This document shows, in pieces, positions 23,887-32,260 of a stretch of 64,000 nt of DNA. The notes under the pieces were generated by a model. It ran no database searches and had not been told where the DNA came from. It was given only the letters and a program-made list of their open reading frames with translations. How positions within the stretch are numbered: the first letter of the stretch is position 1; the number at the start of each line of letters is the position of its first letter. Where the stretch lies: NCBI GenBank assembly GCA_028386065.3, contig JAKUCV010002008.1:2587-66586 (forward strand), read 5' to 3'. The DNA is from Turnera subulata (taxonomy: Eukaryota; Streptophyta; Magnoliopsida; Malpighiales; Passifloraceae). A program made the translations under genes and the position numbers.

Positions 23887-23890
23887 AACT

Positions 23891-25281
23891 TGATGTGGTA
23901 AAATCTACAAGTTCACAGATCGAGCTAGCATACAAGGTCAAATCCACAGGGACTAGGCAAAATAACTAATCAATAGACCCACTCCGTTAGGCTGAAAATA
24001 GTAATATAATGAAGATTTGGAGATTATAAAATAAAATTTTCAATTCAACAGTAAAATAAAAAAAAATTAAATCGTAAGTAATATGAAGATATCAGATGTG
24101 AGAAAGCTTAGATCAATGGGGTTCACTACTCTATCCTTTGATGCCCTAATTATCCTCCAGATTCTGCTAACAAGGTGACTCTGTTCCGTGTCCGCGAACG
24201 GGGCGACATTGTTCGCTAAAAATCTACAGCTCCTTTATTCAATTTCTGATGGCTAACAACCTAAAGTAAGATTATCGAATTTTGGAAGAATAAACTTGTC
24301 TCAGAGGTCAATTTTACCAATGTTGTGGATCAAAACTATTCCTAAGAGCAATGATGTTCCATGTTGTTACTTACTCCACAATAACCCTAATGCCTTTCAG
24401 CACCTAGGTTAAGGATGATCTACGATTTTCCTGAATTAAACGTCTCCTATCGGTACTTAGCTTAACTCCTAAAATAAGTATAAAGGTGATCAAACTTCAA
24501 ATTTGGATTAAGCACACATAAATCAATCAAGAAATCCAAAAAAAAAATTGCTGGAGGAATAATTAAACCATAATAAAAGAGTCAAGTAGCTACATCCCTC
24601 TTGACCTAGAAAGAAGATTTATTTCATAGCAAAACAAAAGAAAAGGATGGAGAAAACATCCATGGTTACAAACCGAATAAAAGAGAAAATAAGAAAAAAG
24701 CTTCTGTCGAAACCCTAGCTCCTGTCTTCTGTCTTCAGTTGCGTTCCAAAAGATGGCTGCTGCTGTCTTTTTTGCCTTTTTTATTGTGTGTAAAACCCTA
24801 ACTTTTAATTCCTAGAAAATAGCTAGTTTATTTCCAAATCACTAGAAAGTAGGATTTTCGTTTCGTTGACATGCAGTAACCCTATTTCCTTACTGGGAAT
24901 ATCTTCTTCAAATCATATATCACGTCATATACTCCCAAAAATCTTCAGAATTAATTGACGCAAAAATCTGGGCTCTGATCTGCGGACGCAACAGAGCCAC
25001 CCTGTCGCAGACATGTAACAGTGTCACTTCTTTGAGAACTCTTCAGCAGGAAATCTTCATCAAATCAGCATCGGTTCTTCTAGAAATCCATAAAAAGCTC
25101 TAAATCCATAGGAAATAGGTTATTTTGCATCAAAAAGCACCTGAAAGAAGAATTAATTAATAGAAGCTTTGCTTGCTAAATTAAACTAAGAAAACCGTAA
25201 AAAATGCATGAATCTATACTAAATGCTATGCCAAAAGGGAGACATAATGCACTAAATAATACATATTATGCACACTTATCA
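23891..25281 (-). repeat. W 5' LTR
   Basis: It runs from TGATGTGGTAAAATC at 23891 to ACTTATCA at 25281 in plus orientation, bordered by the primer site on the left and Z RT on the right. No second copy is in the window, so the boundaries rest on TG...CA ends, the primer site and the resumption of the Z reading frame. Confidence 0.82.
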
Positions 25282-26660
25282 GCACGACATGATGCATAAA
25301 GAAGTCAAGGTTTATGTTGATGATATGATCGTAAAGTCAGAGACTCGAGAATCCCATGTGGCCAATCTAAGGAGGTTCTTTGAGAGATGTTGGGAATTCG
25401 GCATGAGAATCAACCCTTAAAAGTGTGTCTTTGATGTTCAAGCAGGAAAGTTGTTGGGCTTTATGGTATGCGAACAAGGTATAGGAGTGGACCCTTCCAA
25501 GATCAAAGCCATTCAAGAAATGCCAAACCCAAAGAGCGAGAAAGAAATCCGAAGCTTTCTTGGAAGAATACAATATGTCAGCCATTTCATCGCTCAGCAC
25601 TCTAGCATTTATGCACCCATCCACCGCTTACTCAAGAAGGGACTTCCGATTGAAAGGGATGACAAGTGTCAAGATGCTTTCGAGCAAATCAAGAAGTATT
25701 TGTCAAACCCCCCAGTACTCTAGCCTCCTAGGCTAGGGAAGCCCTTGTTGTTATATCTGACTGTCATAGAGGAAGCTATGGGCGCAATGCTAGCCCAGTA
25801 TCTGCCAAACTCTCGCACTGAGACCGCTATCTACTATTTAAGCAAAAAGTTTAATGGGTATGAGTTGAATTACAACATGGTGGAAAAGACGTGTGTGGCT
25901 TTAACGTGGGCCTGTCAAAAGCTCCGCCACTATTTCATCTCCTTTAAAGTCTTACTTATTTCCCAAATGAACCCTATCAAGTACTTAATGGAGAAGCCAG
26001 TGCCCAGTTGCCGCACGAGCAGATGGGTGGCCATCCTATCACAATTTAATGTCCGATTCATTTCACAAAAGGCCATCAAAGGAGGCACTATAGCTGATTT
26101 CCTAGCTTCTCAGCCGGTGGGGAGTGATGAGAGATTCGAGCCACAATTCCCAGACGAAGAAATAATGAGCTTAGACACACCAACCTGGGAGATGCATTTT
26201 GATGGGGTGGCCAACACAAGTGGTTTTGGAACAAGAGTGATTCTCATGGCTCCTGATGGGTGACCTATCCGTTTTCTTGTAAATTGGAATTTAAAGGAAC
26301 CAATAACGTGACTGAGTATGAAGCATGAACTATTGGCTTGGAGGTAGCACTCAACATGGGGATCAAACAGATAAGAGTGTTTGGAGATTCGGCTCTAGTA
26401 ATCTTCCAAGTGAAAGGAGAATGGAAAATCAAAGAAGAAAAATTGGCACCTTACCACAACTACTTGCAGACCCTGGTCTCCAAATTGGAAGTAATTGACT
26501 TCCAGTATGTACCAAGGAGAGACAATCAGTTCACTAATGCATTAGCCATACTTTCTTCAATGATGGGAATGCCAAACAATGCCATCATCTTGCCATTAAC
26601 TGTCTGGAGGAGAGAAAGGCCATCCTTCTGCCAGAAAGAGGAGGCGGGTGAATCCTAGTT
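25282..26660 (+). pseudogene. Z RT C-terminus, RNase H and second (archaeal-type) RNase H
   Basis: It begins with the RT catalytic block VYVDDMIVKS (about 25310-25340), then EKEIRSFLGRIQYVSHFI. A degraded RNase H follows (25720-26120), then a second RNase H from about 26185: FDGVAN, a glutamate in TEYEA, FGDSALVIFQVKGEW and a final block where the last acidic residue seems to be N (FTNALA). The second domain is the archaeal-type RNase H known from Tat/Ogre elements. Stops near 25388, 25722, 26262 and 26326 and at least one frameshift break the gene. Confidence 0.85.
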
Positions 26661-27930
26661 TCAAGGTTACTTGAATGAATTGAACCCCGAAAAAGTTTCC
26701 ATCATGGCCCTAACTACTACAAAGGTGAATCAACCATCACATGCCCAGATTGAACATGACGGTGACTCGGATCTTTGGTATGAAGACATATTGAAATACC
26801 TTAGGGAAGGGACATTCCCTGAGGGGACGACGACTGAGGAGAGGAAGACTTTAAGAAGACTAGCTGGAGGGTATGTCATATGCGCCGGGAAACTTTACAA
26901 AAGGCACGCTACGAGGGTTCACTTTTTATGTGTAGATGCAAAGAAGGCAGGGTAGATCATGAAGAAAGTACACGAAGGGGATAGGGGCCCGCACATGGGA
27001 GGTGACATGTTGGCTCGAAAAATATTGCGGTTGGGATACTTTTGGTCAACAATGGAGGCTGATTGTGTAAAATTTGTGAAGTGTTGTCTTACATGCTAAG
27101 TCCATAGAAGGTTGCAGCAAAGGCCTCTACTACCATTAGTCCCCATGTCCTCACCTTGGCTATTCTCAGTATGGGGCACTGACGTTATTGGAAAAGTAAC
27201 CCCGAAGGCAACAAATGGACACGAGTACATACTGGTGGCCATCGATTATTTTACCAAATGGGTGGAAGCCAAGTCATACGCCGTGCTCACATCTAAAAAG
27301 GTGGCCGAATTTATTCGCAACAACATTATTTATCTTTTATGGCATCCCACATGAACTAATATCAGACAATGGTTTACACTTCAAAGCTAACGTCGAGAGA
27401 CTATGTCGTAAGCATGGAATCAACATCATAAAGTCTTCACCCTATCGACCCCAAGCCAATGGAGCGGTAGAAGCCGTCAATAAAAATATGAAGGCCATCC
27501 TTGGAAAGATGATATCTACAAATAGAGAATGGGCGGAAAAGTTGCTGTTAGCCCTATGGGGATACCTGACCTCCATTAGGTCCTCCACGGGTGCAACCCC
27601 ATACTCCTTAGTATATGGCATGGAGGTCGTACTGCCTGTAGAGCTCGAAGTGCGGTCGTTGAGGGTGGCCCGAGAAAGAAAGCTTCTCGAAACAGAATGG
27701 GTACAAGAAAGGCTCGATCAATTGGCATTGCTAGATGAAAGAGATTGTTAGCCTCATATCATGTGCAGGGATACCAGAGAAGAATAGCCAGGGCTTCAAC
27801 AAGAGAGTCAAGGAAAGAGGACTAAAAGAAGGGGATTTAGTGCTAAAATAAGTGAGACAACCGGTGCATGACCTTAGGGGGGAATTCAAAGCCAAATGGA
27901 TTGGGCCCTACATCATCAACTTAAGATGAT
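26661..27930 (+). pseudogene. Z integrase
   Basis: The zinc-binding region is at about 26960-27100 (histidines in KVHEG and PHMGG, cysteines in CCLTC). The catalytic core shows the first aspartate in WGTDVIG (about 27175), the second in ISDNGLHF (about 27360), and the glutamate in PQANGAVEAVNK (about 27470). The frame shifts near 27320, and stops occur at 26658, 26955 and 27100. The C-terminal block around GPYII (27905-27920) runs directly into sequence belonging to exon 2 of the antisense gene. It would have joined the element DNA to the chromosome; it is now inactive. Confidence 0.88.
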
Positions 27931-28677
27931 TGCACAACCACATCTACAAAGAGAAAGATTCATAAGTAAAAGAAGGGTAGAAGATGAATTCTAAAGATGC
28001 ATAAGAGTCAGAGATGATACCTGGAGGAGTAATGGGGAACCCGTTAGGATTTTATCAGGATAAGTCGTAAAATCATCTAAACAAGCAAGAGTTTCCCCTA
28101 AAACGGTGGGCACTATACTGTGGCCATTAAATAGCTCGGCTACTAGTGCGTCTGTGTTTAGAGAACAGCTACCAGAATGACCTGCTAGCAGGGATTCACA
28201 CACCAGCACAAGAGCTAAGGCATGATCATGCTTATCTTTCCAAGATGCGTCACATTCTAGATACCCGCGCAGCACGGCATCAACATAGTATTGATCAACT
28301 AGTGGTGACAAATTCATATGCGCACCTTTGCCTAGCAAACGTTCCATCTGCTCATCGGTGATGGACAAGAAAGCACTAACCTTAGACTTAGTCATCATGG
28401 CAGGAGAAATCATGGCAACATCATCCTTCACTAGCATTTCAAGGAGTGCGCAAAACTCATCCACCAATGGGCAGAGTTCTGCCATGGAAGGGACAAAACG
28501 AAACACATGGTGATCATAATCCCAGAACATGGCTGCAACACGAACCAAGCCCTCATCGACCTTCACTGTGGCCAAGTTGAATAAGGCAAAAAGACCCGAT
28601 AGCTTGAAGTCAAGACGATGCACTTGGGGAACACCCTCCATCCATTGGAGAACTTCGGCACGAAAACCTTCACTCAT
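27917..28677 (-). CDS. Z antisense gene (PMD/DUF7745-like), exon 1 intact, exon 2 deleted
   Basis: Exon 1 runs from ATG at 28677 to 28021: 657 nt, 219 codons with no stop, ending at CAG before a GTATCA donor. An intron of about 77 bp ends at TTTGTAG (27944). Exon 2 starts MWLCNHL at 27943 and is lost after about 9 codons, where the sequence joins integrase. The protein resembles plant mobile domain or DUF7745-type proteins, with VFRFVPSMAELCPLVDEF near residue 60. T (39031-40343) and Q (62812-63842) carry homologues at the same place and orientation. Its function is unknown. It stays open although Z gag-pol is full of stops. Confidence 0.8.
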
Positions 28678-28925
28678 GGCTGCCTCCGTTGTGTTTGGAA
28701 GATATTCTAATAAGTTATGGGAGTCTCTGGGTGGCCAGGGGTGTATTTATTCTGTTTTAGGGTCGGTGGGATTCGTAAAAACCCTTACGCCCAAATCCGA
28801 AGACCAAAAAGGAAGTTCCAGGAGTCCACGACCACCATCGCCGGCGGTCATGTCGTGAAGACCGCCACCGCCGGAAGGCGGCGGTCATCCACTTACAAGA
28901 CTGCCAGGTCGATAGTAAGGGCCCA
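28678..28925 (-). promoter_or_regulatory. Promoter of the Z antisense gene, with GACCGCC palindromes
   Basis: Reading on minus toward the gene: repeated GACCGCC/GGCGGTC words in inverted orientation (28800-28915), a spacer with TCGGATTTGGG, then a TATA-like AATAAATA at 28744-28751, about 67 bp before the ATG. The T and Q homologues have the same order and spacing, and the Tat/Ogre LTRs of this window place the same palindromes before their own TATAAATA. A promoter is inferred from this layout. Confidence 0.6.
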
Positions 28926-29249
28926 CCCAGAAAATTCCAAAAAAATTCAGGGGAAGGAGAGAAAGTGGAGGAGAGAAAATAAAAACAAACAAAGAGAGTT
29001 CACTCGTTTATTATGGTCTAGCCTATTGGAGGAGCACTTATTTGACTTTTACTTGAATTTGCAATAATAGATGCTTTATATGTGATAAATACCATGCATG
29101 TACAACTTAACAATACACGTGTATTAGGGGCACATCGCTAGCTTTTGAATACCAGGGGCATGACACGCCCGCATTGCACCTGATGTCGGGTCAAGACACC
29201 CAGTAGAAAAAACTAAAGCCGTGTATCCAGTACATGGAAAATTGAGAGA
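28926..29249. other. Z spacer between antisense promoter and hairpin array
   Basis: No gene is seen. It is moderately A/T-rich, with a few short inverted repeats toward the right end. Confidence 0.5.
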
Positions 29250-30060
29250 TGAGAGAGAACAAACCCCGGGATGAGATGATTCCTGAACTAAAACTTTGAG
29301 AAGACAATTGACGGGATAAGATGATTCTCAAACCACAGAGTAGAACCTTCCCAATAAGAGATGTAGGGGCATGTGATGCCCGAAACATAGACAACACAGT
29401 CGCGAAGCGACATCTTAGACGATGATAGGGGCATGAGATGCCCAGAGACTAGATAACCAGGCCGTGAGACGGCATTTCTGACGAAAGTCAGTGGCGAAGC
29501 CACTTGGGATGAGACGATTCCCAAAATTGAAGCCTAGTTGACAAGGATGGGACTATTCCTTGTCAACAACCCGAAAGATGAGATGATTCTATCGCCTCGG
29601 GATGAGATGATTCCCGAGACTTGGGATGATATGATTTCCAAAATCGAAACCTAGTTGACAAGGATGGGACTATTCCTTGTCAACAACCTGATAGATGAGA
29701 TGATTCTATCACCTAGGGATGAGATGATTCCAGAGACCTGGGATGAGATGATTCCCAAATCGAAACCTAGTTGGTAGGGATGGGACTATTCCTTGTCAAC
29801 AAACTGATAGATGAGATGATTCTATCGCCTCGGGATGAGATGATTCCCAAGACTTGGGATGAAATGATTCCCAAAATCGAAACCTAGTTGACTAGGATGG
29901 GACTATTCCTTGTCAACAACCCGATAGATGAGATGATTCTATCGGCTCGGGATGAGATGATTCCCAAAACCTGGGATGAGACAATTCCTAGGAACCGAGG
30001 GTCAGTCCCTCAAAACTTCAGGATGAGAAGATTCCTGAAGAGGAGCATGGGATGCTCCAA
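29250..30060 (+). repeat. Z hairpin array with a 117-bp tandem repeat
   Basis: Short conserved loops are flanked by perfect arms that differ between hairpins. Examples: arms TTGGGA (29504-29509) with 29519-29524, GTTGACAAGGA (29537-29547) with 29557-29567, CTCGGGA (29596-29602) with 29612-29618, TGATAGA (29689-29695) with 29705-29711, CTTCAGGA (30016-30023) with 30033-30040. Most loops are nine bases, close to TGAGATGAT. A second class has three- to four-base loops (GAA, GAG, GTG, GAAA) at 29367-29503. From about 29510 to 29990 the hairpins are arranged in four copies of a 117-bp unit (CTAGTTG at 29533, 29650, 29767, 29884). Tandem repeats in the 3' region are known for Tat elements; the hairpin organisation is what stands out. 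Confidence 0.85.
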
Positions 30061-30158
30061 AACTTGGCACATACCACAGATTTGTCATTTAAATTTGGTG
30101 GTTCCTGTCTTACGTTGTTTCGTCCTTGGTTCCCAAGGAATCATCAACGAGCGGCATC

Positions 30159-31747
30159 TGTGAACACCCAAATTTGACCCACGAATATTTTACTAAAATT
30201 GGATTCCAAGCATGCTTAACTTAAGGTTAATGAGATGATTTAATTTTGAGTCAAGGCATGATAAGAATTTAATTTAGTAGAATTAATGTATTTTGGTAAA
30301 CTAAGCCTTTGTGCTTCTAAACCTTAGGATTAATGGGACGATTTAGTCTTAGGGTAAAACATATAGTAAGGTTTATTTACGTTAAAATACATTTTAATAC
30401 ATTGCTTGGGCTCTTTTAGTTATTCTTAACCCAATTATATTGAGAAGATTTATTTTTGTTTTAGGAATGGGTTTAAGGGTCCAAGTAAAGGGATTCTCCA
30501 GACTTAACCCAGCCCATTGACTCATTTCTTCCAGGTTAATTTTAGCTCTGATTTTCGTGGAGAATCAGAGCTGAATCAGCATTTATGTAAAAATGTTGTT
30601 TTTGGTATGATTTAGTATGAGATAGGCATTAAGGTGTAATCAATCTATTATGGAATTATTTAGGGGGAGTGATAATTAAGTAATTGAGTGATTTTGGGTT
30701 GATTAGGGGTTTAATTATGCGGAAAGAGCAAATCAGGGCTGAATTAGGGGGATTGGGAGTTTGAAAATGGAACGAACGGGTGACACGCAGGGCAACCGGT
30801 GGTCATCCCGCGACGACCGCCAGGTGCTGGCAGGCATCCGCTCAAGACCGCCGGCACTGGCAGTCAAACAGCGGATGACCGCCGGCAGCGGCGGTCATGT
30901 CTTCCCAGATTCGCCCAAATCTTCGATTTTGTTTCTAATTTCGATCCTACGCGCTTTTGGACCAGATTTTCGGGCATAATCTTCTCCTTTAAGCAGGTCC
31001 ACGCCCCTAGGCTTCCCAGAGCACTATAAATAGGACCCCTCACACACATTTCAAGGGATCACGCACTTTTCTCACATAGACACCTATAAGCCTTGAGTGC
31101 TTGGAGAAACTCTACTTCTCCAAGTCTAGAAATACATTCCTTAAGCAGAAACTCTGGAGGATTTTCGTGGGAGGCATTGGCAGTAGTCCAGCGAGGAGTC
31201 AAGAAGAAGATCAACCATAGAGCTTAGAAGTGGCAAGAAGATGGGTGTAGAACTCAACCCATGGCAAGGAGCTAGAGAAGGGCTACAAAAGGTAACACTA
31301 AACCTTCTCTTGATTGATCTTTGTTGATTATATGCTGATGCTTTTGATGATGTAAGTGGCTGATTTGTGCCATGTTTAGAACCACGTTGCTTTGACCCCG
31401 GTCACTCGAGTACGTAGGTAGTCTCGGTTTTACAACGGGAAGCAAGCCAAATCTTCTTCTTCCCCCCTTCTCTTTATCTTCCACACACTTACACTTGCAC
31501 CAGGCACACTTGTATTTTACAATTGCACATGGATGGGTGCATAACACCTTCCCATCTGTGACGAACCCCCGATCCCATATCTTTGGTTCGCTATGACCAT
31601 GTAGCCTAAAGGAGTCATCTAAAGGTTTTTCCCAAGTTTTGCCCTTAATAAAACTCGGGTGGCGACTCCAATGACATGGGATTAACCCGAAGAAGGTGTA
31701 AGGAAATAGGTGAATAGGCCCAAGTAATTCTGGGTCGGGTATTCACA
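30159..31747 (+). repeat. Z 3' LTR (Tat/Ogre-type)
   Basis: It starts TGTGAACACCCAAATTTGAC and ends GGGTATTCACA. It is homologous to the T, R and Q LTRs. The GACCGCC palindrome array lies at about 30815-30895, then the TATA box TATAAATA at 31025-31032, so transcription should start near 31050. The flank left of 30159 matches the 3' internal end of T (37003 onward, reversed), which marks this as the 3' LTR. The possible right target copy is CATGC at 31748. Confidence 0.92.
31025..31032 (+). promoter_or_regulatory. TATA box of the Z LTR
   Basis: TATAAATA followed by GGACCCCT, the same arrangement as in the Q LTR (54772-54779) and, on minus, the T LTRs (36163-36170, 51154-51161). Confidence 0.75.
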
Positions 31748-32260
31748 CATGCCCCAAAGAAGTCAAACAAATTGGGCCTGCCATGCGCCCATGCCCTTTA
31801 GAAAAGTCGGTTCATCAATGTGGGGTAGCATGCCCCTTTATTTATTTAACAAAATTTTGGAACCCGGTGGGCCTCGCACAATTTTTGTTAATCTTGAAGA
31901 CCAAGACAAATCAAAAGCCACATTATATCATCAACATGGACCCAAAGACATGCATGCACTAATTTTTCTCTAAAAAAGTCACTTCAGGGCACGGGGCATA
32001 TAAGAAGGAAGAACAAAAAAGGCTCGGGATGCTGGCGTTCTTCTTTACATGTCTGCCAGAGCCTGGCGGTCATGTCGGGATGACCGCCAAGAGCTGACAG
32101 TCTTCTCACCATGTCCGGCAAGCTCCAGTCGATTTTAAACTGCCCCCAAACCCTCTCTCTTCATCATTTCATCCTAAAAATCTCAAAACTCTCCTTTTTT
32201 TTCTCTCAAAACCTCCCAATCAACTCGCAACTCTTCCCTTTCTATTCCAATTGAACTCCA
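31748..32260 (+). other. R 3' region and promoter-like segment of the antisense PMD gene
   Basis: No coding sequence at 31748-32000; it shares words such as CATGCCCC with the T 3' region. At 32055-32110 lie GGCGGTC and GACCGCC in inverted orientation, as before the other antisense genes, followed by a C/T-rich stretch. A clear TATA box is not seen (TTTTAAA at about 32133 is possible). Confidence 0.5.

Larger units (their letters stand above)
22357..25281 (-). mobile_element. Element W: Athila-type remnant, one LTR, no coding sequence
   Basis: W interrupts the Z RT gene. Its 5' LTR (minus strand) is 23891-25281; the primer site and a short internal region follow to the left; the 3' LTR is missing and the left edge (about 22357) is ragged. 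The stem-loop motif lies only about 90 bp from the primer site, so gag and pol are wholly gone. A block resembling the Y 3' region (about 23040-23110) follows. The right flank GCACG overlaps the Z codons CTGCACGAC; the expected left copy is altered (GCAGG), consistent with a deletion at that edge. Confidence 0.85.
424..31747 (+). mobile_element. Element Z: Tat/Ogre-type Ty3/gypsy retrotransposon, decayed, 5' end outside window
   Basis: Z is the host of Y (1851-21782) and W (22357-25281). Once these are removed it reads in order: gag remnant, acidic linker, reverse transcriptase, RNase H, a second RNase H of the archaeal type, integrase, an antisense gene, a hairpin/tandem-repeat 3' region and a 3' LTR (30159-31747). 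Two RNase H domains and an antisense ORF before the 3' LTR are known marks of the Tat/Ogre lineage. The protease is absent between gag and linker. Stops and frameshifts are spread over gag and pol, so the element is dead. Its 5' LTR lies left of the window. It seems inserted into R, whose sequence resumes at 31748. Confidence 0.85.

Noticed and set aside
29510..29990. Regular repeats that might suggest a CRISPR array or rho-independent terminators
   Set aside because: Units of 117 bp follow one another without unique spacers, lie in a plant retrotransposon, and no cas genes or bacterial context exist.
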